Shown here one piece after another: positions 39,392 to 46,696 of a stretch of 64,000 bases of DNA. Position 1 is the stretch's first letter. Every line of letters begins with the position of its first letter. The notes below the pieces were generated by a model. That model ran no database searches. It had not been told where the DNA came from and worked only from the letters and a program-made list of their open reading frames with translations. The translations under genes and the position numbers were made by a program. This DNA comes from Solenopsis invicta. Lineage: Eukaryota > Arthropoda > Insecta > Hymenoptera > Formicidae. The stretch spans positions 25,931,737 through 25,995,736 of the forward strand of contig NC_052679.1 in NCBI RefSeq assembly GCF_016802725.1. Direction: 5' to 3'.

Positions 39392-42300
39392 ATATGGTTT
39401 ACATTTCTGATAATCATTAAAGAAGAAGAGAGTTATAACTCGTTTAATTAAAAGTTATATTTTTAAACCATTCCTTTTATATATTATCAATTAATATATG
39501 TGCGATACATTTACCGAGTATGTTGATACAATCGTGTGATATTGTTTATGGGAAACAATGTTCTTAGAAGAATAATGAGATGTTGTGATGAGGTTTTTCC
39601 GTGTATGTTTCTATGACACCAAACAACCTTTGCCCACATCCTATCTTTTCTTTAAAAAAAGAAAAGAGAAAAAACAGAGTTTTTGCAATCATAAAACTGA
39701 TTATAATATTAATTATAACATTGTTTAATTTTTTTTGTTTCAATTTTGTTTGTATTTAGTATCAGATGAAATATATTAAGTGTTTATGTCATCTGCGATT
39801 TTAGAGATGCCTCTAATAAGAGAAAAGAGTTATAGATAAAACTTGGTTTTATACAAGTTATATATAACTTACGATAAAAATAGAAATTTTTTTTTTTTGT
39901 AAAAATATTCAAAGTTTTTATTTTAAGTTTTTTAAATAAAGTTGTATAATTTTTTTTTTATATATATATATTTGAGCATATTAAGGGCAGATTCCCGTCA
40001 AAATCGATGAAAAAATCGAAAAATTTTTTTTTTTGCTTAATTTTTATCTTTATGTTATCGAGAATACGTGGGAGATATTTCGATATATGATGTAGTTCTC
40101 GAGATATATGGGATCGGGCGGAGCAGTCTGAAAGCGCTCCGAACTCGCCGAACGCGCTCTCGGCGCGGTTGAGAGAGGAGACCTTTTTCTATACCTGATG
40201 GGTGAATCTACGGTAGGTAGTAAGTTTAGTAACTACCTGCCCTTCACCAATCTGTTCAAGAAGCCATTTGACCGGTGTATGAGGCTCTTTCGAGTGACGA
40301 TTTATTACAAAGGTGCACCGGCGGAAACACACAAAACGACAATGAAAGTTTTAACGCCTGCATTTGGAAACTTGCTCCTAAACACCTTCACTGCGGTGTA
40401 CAAACAATTGAAATAGCAGCATATATAACTGCTGGTGTTTTCAATGAAGGTTTTTCATCTATTTTGAGAACGATGAATACACTAGGAATTGTCATTAGGA
40501 ACTACAGCAAAAGCTTCGCCGAGAAAACAGACAACAAACGCATCACCGCACGGGAGCAAGAATTGTTGGAGCTCGCAAAACAAGCAAGAATTGAAAGAAT
40601 GAGCTTGCAAATTCAAAAGAACATGATCTTCGAAGAAGAAAAAGGGACCCTGTATGGTGCTGGAATAACCGATTAGACGTAAGTTGTCAAAAACTAGCTT
40701 TGAATACGATTTTTTACTACATAAAACATTAAACGCGTTTTTCTCGAAACAATGTTTTTCGATGCGCGGTACGCTCTAGAGCTTCGAGGAATGCACCGAT
40801 TTCAACGTTTCACCGCTCAAATTAAAGCTAATTAAATTTGGGGGGCCTTGACGGAGCGTTTTTTTCGAAAAAATTATTATAAATATTTTTTTGTTAACGT
40901 TAAAGCGCAAAAAAAGCATGAAAAAAGAGTATTTGTTTAAATGGCCGCCATTTTGTTTTAAAGGGCTTTTTTAAAAATCGGAAACCGATAGGGCCCCACA
41001 AATTTAATTTATTTTAAGAATTTTTTTTGTTTTTTGATTTCAGATCACATGCGGAGGCTGTAGAGGGTACCGCGCGGGTCACTTCGGCTTCTTTAGCCGG
41101 AGCTGGAGCCGCCATTTTGAAATATTTTTTTATAAAAAAATTCAGTAAATTACTTCTTTTATATACAAATAAAATCTACAAAAAAGTTATTGCAGAATAT
41201 TTTATTTTGTATCGAAAAAAAATTCCTGAAATTTAGGCATTTTTTAGGCCTTAGAACGGGAATCTGCCCTTAAGAAACAAATTTTGATATCGTGGAATAT
41301 CAAAAAGCAAATTTAACTACAGAAATTTTTATAAAAAAGAAAAAACTTTGCTTTTTACTGTAAGTTGTATGTTACATGAAATTGATAGAATTGATTTATT
41401 TGTAACTTTGTTTTCGATTGTCGTATACACTTTTAAAAATGTAAGTATCATTACAAAATACATTATCTCTTGCAATATTGATGTCATACAGAGAATTTAG
41501 CGTATTGAGGACATTTAGCGGAAAAATCAGTATGTATGTTATCGCATGATTGGTATATATGAAGTCGTTTCAGGATGAAATCTATATAATGCGATCTTTA
41601 TATAACTGGAGTACTCCCTATTATTTGGATATATTCGGTTTTCTCTCAACCGATAATTTGGTTCATATTTAAACACTCGTATTTAAAATTTTTTGTCACA
41701 TTTGGACTTGATTATCTACATACTAATCATTTTTATACTAATCATAAAATATCTGTCATATATTTAAACGTAGACTATACATGTAGTTTTCTATATGAGT
41801 AGGACAGCAAGCAGTCTGTCAAGTTAACCTCACCTACTTATCGAAATTGCTGTCTAATAAATAGATATAAGCGCATTAAATATACGTGTCACTCTTGATG
41901 TTAATAATTAGGTGCATCGTTTCTACGTATTCATACATGTATAAATACAATTGTAAATATTATATCAGCTATCGTCTCTACAATATTCATACGGAATCGC
42001 GCGTTAACCCTACGACGCTTCAACCCTATAGAGAATTATTAACTTGACATCGCGAGATGCTAAGATACCATTTATCGTCGCTCGACGATATCATTTGACG
42101 TACTATATATCCAATCTTGTATATCTTACTTGATTGTATTTCAATCTAATAAGCTTGCGTCAACATTTCACATCAAGATGCATTTGGAGCACAATTTTCT
42201 TCAAGTTTGAATCGACTTGGAGTAGAAACGAAAGAATCGTTTTGAGATTGAGATCTTATCTAATTGTAAGCTATGAAATATCTTTTTCTCCGCGAATGTG

Positions 42301-43816
42301 GGAGTTTAAATGGGATTTAAATGGGAGTTCTTCTTTTCTTAAGTGTTAAATTGCGCCTTGAACTTTTACAACGCACTTTCATTTATACTTTTTTTGCCCA
42401 TTTTTCCCATGTCATATTTTTGAAAATATGTCGATTTACAAGAAGTACTCTTACGACGAGGGGTGAGCAGTGAGCTGTGGTTGTGTGGCGCTATGTGGTG
42501 GTAGCGGTGCCGATGATGTATCGAGGTGCTCTGGATGATCGAGGATCATTTGGATATAGAGGTGAAGGGTGTTGTTGCCTTGACCTTGGCAGTGGGATGG
42601 GAGTGTACCTTGGACCGGCGGCAGAAGCCGCTTGTCATAACGGGTCGACTGCAGCAGGTTGTCCAAAATCTCCTTGTCCGATTTTCCCTCCTCGAAGCTG
42701 CAACACAATGTATTATAGGTATATCCGAAAAGATACCAGTTTACGGTACATATAATGGTTTTTCCGTAAACTTCTAGCAGATAATCTTCTTTGCCTCGAT
42801 ATACCTTAAATCGTTTCGTTCTATTACGGCAAAATGGAAAAGGAATATATTACATTTTTTTTTTTAAGAAAACTAATATGTTCATTGTTTGAAAATTAAT
42901 AAAGAAGATGAGATAATTTCGTGGGATTTATGTTAAAGCATCTTGAATTAATGTTAATTGACGTTAACTTTGTTGTTGATAAGTTGAAAGGTGTTAAGGA
43001 TGTATTGGACATACAGTCCTTGCATAATAAATTAAATTTGGAAATGTGTTGGAAATATTAACACTTTAAACAAACTATATGCGTATGAAAGTTGTATAAA
43101 TAAGATTATATTTAAGACATATTTTTATAGTTTATATTTATTCTATTTTAAAATTATTAAAAATTAAATTATTTTTTACAACATTAACAAAAATCTCAAT
43201 TTTTTGTGTAAGTATATTAAATATTCAAGATGATTTAGACAAAGATTTATTGTAATTGTTTGCTTAGTTATTTTAATAACTAAGCAAACAATTACAATAA
43301 ATAAATAAGTAAATAAGTACAATAAGTAAATAAATAAATAAATTTTGTTTATTTTACAAAACGAATCCCTGCATTGCAATGAAACTTTACATAAATCATC
43401 TTGAATATTTTAAGTACTCGAATAAAAAAGTTTTAGATTTTTAGATTATATCTTATGTCATTATTTTATTATTAATTCTATTTTTATTAGATATCATGTC
43501 AACTTCTTATTAAAATAATTCTTTATTACAGATAGAAAACACATTGTCGTCAAATTTTTTTTACTTCTTTCAAATACAATATATTGTAAAACTATCTGTA
43601 ATTTTTTCATAATTTTCTTAATGTTTCGAGAAATATTCTATACATGCTTAAAAATAACTGAACTGTCATTATATATTATAATATAAAGGTTTTATTAAAT
43701 TTTATTTTAAATTATTAAAATTTTAATAATCAAGATTATATTGAATTTAAATACAGGGGCAAAAGTTTGTTTACATTATCCAGAATACTTTCACAAAAAT
43801 AATAATAATAGTAATA

Positions 43817-43857
<41 letters not shown>

Positions 43858-45714
43858 TATTATTATTATATTTTTTTGTGGTTAATAAGGTTATATTTGT
43901 GCAATAATAATGAAAATAATAATTTTTTAAATGTTTATCACATTTTGTTAATAAGATTATGAATGAGAAATTTATGTATTGACACTTTGTATATCTTAAG
44001 GACATCCATTTTGAGAGATATTTCTTTTAGATATCATTTTCGTGATATTTTTCTGCTTTCGAAGAAAAACGATGCATTAGACAACATTAAGATATTATTA
44101 TATGATTTTTCTCTCCAAATTATCAGGTTCCAAAATATATCTTTTAGAAATATTTTATAACATATTGTTGAGTGGGCATCTTTGCGTCCACTGGACGTTC
44201 GCGGCAACTAAAACTACCATTAAAATTTATAAAATCACTAAATATTTTTACAAAACTTGCATCACCATGTATCTAACAGTTTAAATATATTTTTGTTTAA
44301 TTTGGAAACAGACTTTTTTCGGATCCATCAAAGTAAGATATTCCCTGTAAGTTGCATTCATTCTTTTAAATAAAATTTATGTTGTATTTATATAAAATGT
44401 GTGTATATATTCATTTGAAATATATGAATACATATTATGTCATATTCGTTTCAAACGTATCTACATAATTCAATAGAAACGATGCCACTTTCTAAAGCAT
44501 AATACAAAACTGCATCTAATTTCACCTATAAGACGCTATCAAAGAACTTTATCATTAATCTACTTTTACTAATACATTCGATGCAATAATACAATCGAAA
44601 CATTCGTGATATTGATTCCTTTTCTATCACCAATCTTAATGATGTAATTAAAACATACTGACAATTCTATTTTCCATCTATAAAATCCTAAATTACATGT
44701 TTCTACATGCAGAAAAGTCCTATTAAAATCATTTCTATATCACTCTCTTCAACTAATATGCGTAATAGAGTAATAGATGTACTTGTCAAGTGATGAATTA
44801 TAGATATTTATAAAAGCGCTTTAAAATGAGGAAGGACAAAGTATATTTGAACCGACCATATCATTGCAATATCCTATTATATTATTAGGTATCGATCGCG
44901 TAGCTAATCGATAACTATCAGTGACATTTGAAAGTATTAATTTAAATCAGTATAAAATAATAAATAAAGTAGGATAATTTTACGACAGTAAAATAGTAAA
45001 AGACAATAAATTATACTTTTTTCCTAGTAAATATTAAATATTTAATAGTAATATCAATGTTACAATTTTACACTCAATATAAATGTAATATAACTTATAT
45101 TGTAGATAACAGTTACATTGTTGAGTTACGTGTAAAGTTATAATATTGATGTTGTATTATTTTTTAGTTGGTGTTTATTGGGTTCAAATTTATACAATAC
45201 TATACTAGAATAAGATTTTCATTTATTATTCCGTAATTTTGAAGCTTAATAAAACATAAAATTTACTCGGGTGAGCATCGGTCATTGCCAATAATACTAG
45301 CTTCCTCTTTAAAAAGTGCGAAACAGTGGATGTTCTACGATCTACGACAGTACAATTGGATTTAGCTTCTCGATTCATCATTCACTACCGTTCTCTCTCT
45401 CTCTTTCTCTCTCATTCGTAATATACGTATTTTTCCTCTGTTAAACTTGTCCCGGTTTTATGAAATACAGTCTATTGCGGACATAGCGGATAATCGAGAA
45501 GCCAAGATACAATTCGTACACATGGTGATTATTTTGTTGTGTGCTATACGTACATGTCTTCGGCATGAGCGAGAGTGACGAGAGTAAAGGCTAGTGTGAG
45601 GATACAAAGGGAGGTGAAGATGAGGGAACTCGCGAAGGAGGTGAGAGACAGTGAGAGGATGGACGAGAGGCGGCCGCCACCACCTGCATACCGCCCTAAC
45701 GCCACCCAACCCAT
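13111..45714 (-). CDS. pHCl: pH-sensitive chloride channel subunit (whole split gene)
   Basis: This is a Cys-loop ligand-gated anion channel subunit of the insect pHCl (pHCl-1) type, a pentameric plasma-membrane chloride channel whose Drosophila relative is shut by acid. The coding sequence was assembled from eleven constitutive exons plus two cassettes; all junctions are GT-AG and keep frame. In the 478-residue short form the order is: signal peptide (about 1-51), ligand-binding domain, Cys-loop C186-C200 with 13 residues between, a second loop C disulfide pair C246-C258, M1 about 271-293, the anion-selective PAR motif at 299-301, M2 about 302-322 with the conserved 9' leucine, M3 about 333-355, a cytoplasmic loop with a cysteine cluster, and M4 about 455-474, ending HYKGTS. 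NxS/T sites (NVS, NKS, NGT, NQT) fit an extracellular domain. The recognition comes from remembered family sequence: M2-M3 (MLNFFTTSNGF, MNVWDGVCMCFIYASLLEF) separates it from GluCl, HisCl and RDL. Non-coding 5' exons probably lie upstream. Confidence 0.93.
13243..13449 (-). other. pHCl intron 10
   Basis: A short 207-bp GT-AG intron between the last two coding exons. It contains a (GA)n run at 13341-13363 and nothing else recognisable. Confidence 0.85.
13341..13363. repeat. (GA)n microsatellite
   Basis: About 11 GA units inside the last pHCl intron. Confidence 0.9.
13450..13575 (-). CDS. pHCl: pHCl exon 10: cysteine-rich M3-M4 loop
   Basis: The 126 nt encode GKKKREGGATTGGTTGPNEI, then VTCTNCGPNPCTHTATNGC and TAE. 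The loop is basic and glycine-rich, followed by four cysteines spaced C-x2-C-x4-C-x7-C with one histidine. The acceptor is CCCTGTCGTAG|GGTAAA, set by a frame stop (TAG) that coincides with the AG, and the donor is GAG|GTAAGC. The acceptor choice is less certain than the donor because the pyrimidine tract is modest; further small exons in the 6-kb intron before it cannot be excluded. Confidence 0.88.
13576..19744 (-). other. pHCl intron 9 (6.2 kb)
   Basis: AT-rich intron. It holds a (TG)n tract at 15788-15821, a short direct repeat near 16462-16507 (ACATTTGTTAGAAAAAAGAT twice) and no exon that I could place. A slightly GC-richer patch at 17750-17940 has no splice-bounded open frame in phase. 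Confidence 0.7.
15788..15849. repeat. (TG)n microsatellite
   Basis: A pure TG run to 15821, followed by imperfect TTTGGGTTTGTG units. Confidence 0.92.
19745..19795 (-). CDS. pHCl: pHCl exon 9: 51-nt exon after M3
   Basis: This very short exon encodes 17 residues, RLPAVLNRIGIMLASPL, in phase 0 at both ends. It was found by looking for the continuation of PGENPVTQ. The acceptor is GTGATGTTGCAG and the donor TTG|GTAAGA. It lies alone, with 2.2 kb of intron before it and 6.2 kb after it. Skipping it would also keep frame and would shorten the M3-M4 loop. Confidence 0.93.
19901..19964. repeat. (GA)n with poly-G runs
   Basis: GA repeats interrupted by GGGGGGAGGGG and ending in an eight-G run. All purine on the plus strand. 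Confidence 0.92.
21474..21580. repeat. palindromic MITE-like repeat, copy 2
   Basis: It runs from CAGCATGGAACACAACATT to the complement of CAGCACAGAACGTTCC, with internal AGCAATATTAC and GCAATATTGTAG blocks. It is the same family as 9518-9632 and lies in a pHCl intron. Confidence 0.5.
21993..22207 (-). CDS. pHCl: pHCl exon 8: pore helix M2 and M3
   Basis: The 215 nt encode GVTTMLNFFTTSNGFRGTLP (M2), VSNLTAMNVWDGVCMCF then IYASLLEFVCVNYVG (M3), and the start of the cytoplasmic loop RKRPMHNVVYRPGENPVTQ. Taking the PAR arginine as 0', the pore positions are 2' Met, 6' Thr and 9' Leu. The 2' methionine is bulkier than the Ala or Thr usual in RDL and GluCl, which bears on pore-blocker sensitivity (inference). 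The acceptor is ATACTTCAG and the donor CAG|GTACTT, ending in phase 0. Confidence 0.97.
22208..22941 (-). other. pHCl intron 7 (0.73 kb)
   Basis: Intron between the M1 and M2-M3 exons. It is moderately GC-richer than neighbouring introns near 22560-22850, but I see no in-phase exon or repeat. Confidence 0.75.
22942..23094 (-). CDS. pHCl: pHCl exon 7: end of loop C, M1 and PAR motif
   Basis: The 153 nt encode NYSCLKVDLIFTRDRS (second cysteine of loop C, pre-M1), then M1 (FYFTTVFIPGIILVTSSF through WLEW), then NAVPARVMI. The Pro-Ala-Arg at the cytoplasmic end of M2 is the hallmark of anion-selective Cys-loop channels. The acceptor is GACTTAG and the donor ATTG|GTGAGT. Confidence 0.96.
23095..24746 (-). 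other. pHCl intron downstream of the loop C cassette
   Basis: AT-rich intron of 1.65 kb with no element or exon that I could support. Confidence 0.7.
24747..24836 (-). CDS. pHCl: pHCl optional cassette exon inserting into loop C
   Basis: These 90 nt lie in the intron between exons 6 and 7, on the same strand. They have a good acceptor (TGTTTTGTTGCAG) and donor (CAAG|GTAAAA), with phase 1 at both ends. Spliced in, they add 30 residues reading ADGRIMVEEDEFDDFG, then DSKCSLCQRRFEEQ, between SWR and GNYSC. This strongly acidic, CxxC-bearing insert would sit in loop C, the lid of the agonist site. The open frame, exact phase match, and local rise in GC over the surrounding AT-rich intron support a real exon. 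I have some memory of a similar segment in annotated pHCl isoforms of other insects, but could not check this. Confidence 0.82.
24860..24919. repeat. pyrimidine tract with poly-T run
   Basis: C/T-rich sequence ending in about 20 T residues at 24899-24919, just upstream (in gene orientation) of the loop C cassette. Confidence 0.85.
26337..26757. mobile_element. MITE with about 150-bp terminal inverted repeats
   Basis: The left end GACAGGGTGTTGTAGACTTT is matched by the complement of the right end (ACAAGATGTCCCAGACTTGG). Inner matches include AAAATCCTAGTA and GTGGCAAATCAA. It lies in the pHCl intron upstream of the loop C cassette. Confidence 0.7.
27058..27125. repeat. 32-bp-stem hairpin with a 4-base loop
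   Basis: Positions 27058-27089 pair with 27094-27125 with one mismatch. The core is AATGGAAGTAGAAA with its complement TTTCTACTTCCATT. It lies in a pHCl intron. Confidence 0.8.
28207..28347 (-). CDS. pHCl: pHCl exon 6: loop B and first half of loop C
   Basis: The 141 nt encode SYEQTAITYVWKNDEGTL (loop B) through LNAYLIKNQTITCPIKVSWR, including an NQT glycosylation site and the first cysteine of the second disulfide (C246). The acceptor is TTTATTTTTCAG and the donor CGAG|GTGAGC. It ends in phase 1 and can join either exon 7 (WRGNYSC) or the 90-nt cassette at 24836. Confidence 0.96.
28470..28552 (-). CDS. pHCl: pHCl exon 5: signature Cys-loop
   Basis: The 83 nt encode RHLIISCQGNLNIFPFDDP then LCSFAIES. 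The two cysteines (186 and 200 of the short form) enclose 13 residues, including the invariant FPFD, which defines the Cys-loop receptor superfamily. The acceptor is TTATTTTACAG and the donor AGCA|GTAAGT, a consensus donor. Only 122 bp separate it from exon 6 and 231 bp from exon 4, the most compact part of the gene. Confidence 0.97.
28784..29004 (-). CDS. pHCl: pHCl exon 4: loops D, A and E of the binding domain
   Basis: The 221 nt encode 73 residues from KYEVEFLLQQQWFDPRL (loop D strand) through the family signature IWLPDTYFIMHGDF (loop A, WxPDxxF) to ALRIYRNGTVNYLM (loop E). It carries NKS and NGT glycosylation sites. The acceptor is CTGCTTTCACAG and the donor ATGCG|GTACTTG. Two bases of the next codon are completed by exon 5 to give MRRHLIISC. 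Confidence 0.97.
29005..30566 (-). other. pHCl intron 3 (1.56 kb)
   Basis: Intron between exons 3 and 4, nearly half filled by an inverted-repeat element at 29633-30285. Nearby (29366-29390) GTTAGGTT occurs twice. No exon was seen. Confidence 0.75.
29633..30285. mobile_element. non-autonomous DNA element with CAGGG ends
   Basis: It starts CAGGGTGTCTACACTACCTG with CCTGGAAAGTCAG nearby. The right end carries CCTGGAAAATCCTGATATTT and ends CTCCCTGG, inverted relative to the left. A roughly 65-bp stretch around TTTCTGACAAAATTATTT occurs as a direct repeat inside (about 29729-29800 and 30065-30130). There is no ORF. Confidence 0.55.
30567..30631 (-). CDS. pHCl: pHCl exon 3: beta strand 1 region
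   Basis: The 65 nt encode TLTVNVSVLLLSLASPDESS then L. This is the first beta strand of the ligand-binding domain with an NVS glycosylation site and the SPDESSL turn that precedes the KYEVEFLLQQQW strand. The acceptor is CATTGTTTCAG and the donor CTG|GTAACA. It enters in phase 1 and leaves in phase 0, matching both neighbours exactly. Confidence 0.95.
31331..31352. repeat. (CT)n microsatellite
   Basis: About ten CT units followed by T-rich sequence. Confidence 0.88.
32062..33283. mobile_element. outer inverted repeat enclosing a foldback element
   Basis: 32062-32120 and 33226-33283 are inverted copies: GTGTTCATTAATGGTTGT, then CATAGAAGCA, on the left, with the same order in the complement of the right. 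The roughly 1.1 kb between them is a second element, so one element seems to have inserted in another, or the pair forms one composite. Confidence 0.65.
32157..33223. mobile_element. foldback-like element with tandem-repeat arms
   Basis: The left arm (about 32265-32575) consists of degenerate units of roughly 45-57 bp built on GCAAATTGTCGGCAAAAACC and AAGCAAAGCTTGTAGACAT. The right arm (about 32865-33215) holds the same units inverted. A unique spacer of about 285 bp lies between. The ends are CTCAGATAGTCAAG (left) and CCCAGATAGCAAAATC (complement of right). No transposase was seen; the short open frames in the arms are by-products of the repeat. Confidence 0.65.
33725..33870. repeat. 146-bp palindromic MITE
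   Basis: The left arm CCTGTATCAGACTAGAGATT is matched by the complement of the right arm (CCCGTATCAGATTAGAGACT). GGATTGGAATTT is also shared in inverted order. Confidence 0.6.
35891..35957. repeat. (TG)n(CG)n(TG)n tract
   Basis: A 67-bp uninterrupted alternating purine-pyrimidine run: about 21 TG units, six or seven CG units, then six TG units. A strong Z-DNA-forming candidate within the long pHCl intron. Confidence 0.95.
36837..36864. repeat. (TA)n(CA)n microsatellite
   Basis: About ten TA units followed by four CA units. Confidence 0.9.
37015..37080. repeat. GTGC/GCGC/GTGT alternating tract
   Basis: Interrupted alternating purine-pyrimidine sequence containing GTGCGCGCGCACGCGTGTG. Confidence 0.85.
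38834..38869. repeat. (TA)n microsatellite in palindromic flanks
   Basis: About 18 TA units flanked on both sides by AAATTTATA-type sequence in inverted order. Confidence 0.92.
39053..39199 (-). CDS. pHCl: pHCl optional cassette exon in the N-terminal domain
   Basis: The 147 nt (49 codons) start and end in phase 1, so the exon can be included or skipped without changing frame. The peptide includes DADFCCGMRWPGDTTDLTNQ, an asparagine-rich run (NKNQNYNNY) and SQYLRTHLRG, with NQS and NYT glycosylation sites and a CC pair. Inclusion places it between RLLPPVQ and GTLTVNVS, ahead of beta strand 1. Both splice sites are weak (acceptor GGGTGTTACAG with a poor pyrimidine tract, donor GCG|GTCCGT), which fits regulated use. 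Alternative splicing is known for insect pHCl; that this exact exon takes part is my inference. Confidence 0.8.
39342..39389. repeat. (CT)n microsatellite
   Basis: CTCTCTGTCTG followed by about 17 CT units, 140 bp upstream (gene orientation) of the 147-nt cassette exon. Confidence 0.93.
39985..41269. mobile_element. DNA transposon remnant flanked by TTAA (Kolobok-like)
   Basis: The element is bounded by TTAA at 39981-39984 and 41270-41273, with perfect 14-bp inverted ends GGGCAGATTCCCGT. TTAA target duplication is known for the piggyBac and Kolobok superfamilies. The interior is GC-richer than the host intron and carries a C-terminal transposase relic, so this looks like an internally deleted copy of about 1.3 kb. 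Superfamily assignment is inferred. Confidence 0.72.
40198..40676 (+). pseudogene. C-terminal transposase fragment (Mutator/Kolobok-like)
   Basis: About 130 residues read SDDLLQRCTGGNTQNDNESF, then NACIWKLAPKHLHCG and TIEIAAYITAGVFNEGF. The C-x-G-x-TQNxNESxN motif followed by W..APKxxxCG is what I recognise from the C-terminal half of metazoan Mutator-like (Kolobok-associated) transposases. The N-terminal half and catalytic core are absent, and the frame shifts near 40275, where KKPFDR lies in a neighbouring frame. It therefore cannot encode an active enzyme. The lysine- and glutamate-rich tail to 40673 ends at a TAG. Confidence 0.6.
42609..42697 (-). CDS. pHCl: pHCl exon 2: N-terminal helix of the ligand-binding domain
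   Basis: The 89 nt encode FEEGKSDKEILDNLL and then QSTRYDKRLLPPVQ, the N-terminal alpha helix and the YDKR-PP segment typical of Cys-loop anion channels. The acceptor is TTGTGTTGCAG and the donor CAAG|GTACAC. It ends in phase 1 and can join either to the optional exon at 39199 or directly to exon 3 (giving PPVQ-GTLTVNVS, the canonical layout). The frame stays open past the donor for about 52 codons. Confidence 0.93.
43245..43302. repeat. perfect 28-bp palindromic hairpin
   Basis: 43245-43272 and 43275-43302 are exact reverse complements (core TTGTTTGCTTAGTTATT). It lies in pHCl intron 1, so it would fold in the primary transcript. Confidence 0.85.
43798..43870. repeat. (AAT)n/(ATT)n trinucleotide repeat
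   Basis: AAT units with a few AGT variants turn into ATT units, so the tract can also fold on itself. Confidence 0.92.
45027..45180. repeat. foldback MITE, copy A
   Basis: AT-rich palindromic sequence sharing AAGTTATAATATTGATG and GTGTTTATT with the copy at 52154-52299, in the same order. Its arms also pair with each other (CTCAATATAAATGTAATATA and inverse). Confidence 0.5.
45554..45714 (-). CDS. pHCl: pHCl exon 1: start codon and signal peptide
   Basis: This exon encodes 53 residues plus two bases of the next codon. It starts MGWVALGRYAGGGG and runs into a long hydrophobic stretch ending TLVTLAHAED, a good signal peptide with likely cleavage after AHA. The ATG at 45714 has A at -3 and G at +4. 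A CTGTTTCAG acceptor sits just upstream (45725-45733), so the exon begins at 45724 with ten bases of 5' UTR. The donor is AT|GTACGTAT. Joining to exon 2 gives AED-I-FEEGKSDKEILDNLL, the usual start of the mature subunit, which fixes frame and start. Confidence 0.88.
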
Positions 45715-45715
45715 T

Positions 45716-45724
45716 CTATGTCAT
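45716..45724 (-). promoter_or_regulatory. minimal upstream ORF (ATG ACA TAG)
   Basis: The ten bases between the exon 1 acceptor and the pHCl start codon contain ATG-ACA-TAG, a complete two-codon ORF whose stop ends one base before the main ATG. If the acceptor at 45725 is used, every transcript through it carries this uORF, which could lower initiation or force reinitiation. This is inferred from sequence only. Confidence 0.45.
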
Positions 45725-46638
45725 CTGAAACAGAAAAAAGTAGTACCTTGACATTAAAAGGTATCTTGACTATTAATAAAAATTTGTTTGATTCATATTT
45801 CTTTTTTTTCTCTTATGAAAATAAAAAGACTTATCATCCGAAATTGAAACGGGCACAGTTTTTATAATAAAATTTTTGGCCATACAGATTTATTATCTCG
45901 CGTGATTAATTAAAAGAAATTAAACCAGCTTCAGAACAAAACTGGGTGTTTGGGCATCTCATGATGCCCCTCATAAAAATTCTATAATATTTTAAATCAC
46001 ATTTTATAATGCTATTAATGTTATGGTATAGGACGCAATGAATATGTTGGAACAAACATATCTAAAAGCATTAAAAAACTTGCACATAAAATTATCACAA
46101 ATCTAAAAAAATAAAATAAAATAAAATGCACACAATGTACTATTATCATGCATATAAATTATAAAATATATATAAAATGCATTTTTATGAGACGTTATAA
46201 CATCATTATTGTTTTTTAAACAATATTATTTAATTTCTTTTTAAATAATTCGATTCGCTAGTTGCTCTGCACATAAAGTTACTGTAATAGAACTCTTGAG
46301 TTGAAAACTTTTATTAAAAAATCTTAAAAGTATTATTCAAGGCTTGGTTATGTAATTCCGGTATGTACGACGCACCGTTCGAAAACTTAATTTATTTATT
46401 ACATATGTTTAGGAAAATGAGTTATACCAATAAAAACTTCATACTGTCTATTAATAAAAAAAAATTAGAAATACGAAATATTTATCTCCTTACATTTTTG
46501 GAAGAGAAGTTTAAAAAACTCTTGTATTTTTGCCGTATTATCAAAAGTGGTGGGATTTATAGTCACTCATAAGTGGACCAATCAAATTGAACAAAAAATA
46601 CCTTAGGTTGTGTATGTTACTCTATCCTTTACACTTTC

Positions 46639-46641
<3 letters not shown>

Positions 46642-46694
<53 letters not shown>
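46642..46694. repeat. (GA)n microsatellite
   Basis: About 26 uninterrupted GA units. Confidence 0.95.

Positions 46695-46696
<2 letters not shown>

Larger units (their letters stand above)
39200..42608 (-). other. pHCl intron between exon 2 and the 147-nt cassette (3.4 kb)
   Basis: It contains a CT microsatellite (39342-39389) and the TTAA-flanked transposon at 39985-41269. The 170 bp next to the exon 2 donor (42440-42608) are GC-rich and stay open in the exon 2 frame. Confidence 0.72.
42698..45553 (-). other. pHCl intron 1 (2.9 kb)
   Basis: Intron between the signal-peptide exon and exon 2. It contains a 28-bp perfect palindrome (43245-43302), an AAT/ATT repeat (43798-43870) and one copy of a small foldback MITE (45027-45180). 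No further exon was recognised. Confidence 0.75.

Noticed and set aside
39106..39420. 104-residue plus-strand frame over the 147-nt cassette
   Set aside because: It is antisense to the pHCl cassette exon and runs into a CT microsatellite.
41027..41236. Plus-strand frame of 69 residues near the right end of the TTAA element
   Set aside because: Partly alanine-rich then low-complexity lysine/isoleucine. It may be transposon tail sequence but shows no recognisable motif.
42477..42777. Plus-strand frames of 83-92 residues opposite pHCl exon 2
   Set aside because: Antisense shadow of a GC-rich coding exon and its extension.
45458..45709. 83-residue minus-strand frame beginning MGGVRAVCRWW
   Set aside because: It starts from TTG and is out of frame with the signal peptide. 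The ATG at 45714 gives a hydrophobic leader that joins exon 2 in phase.
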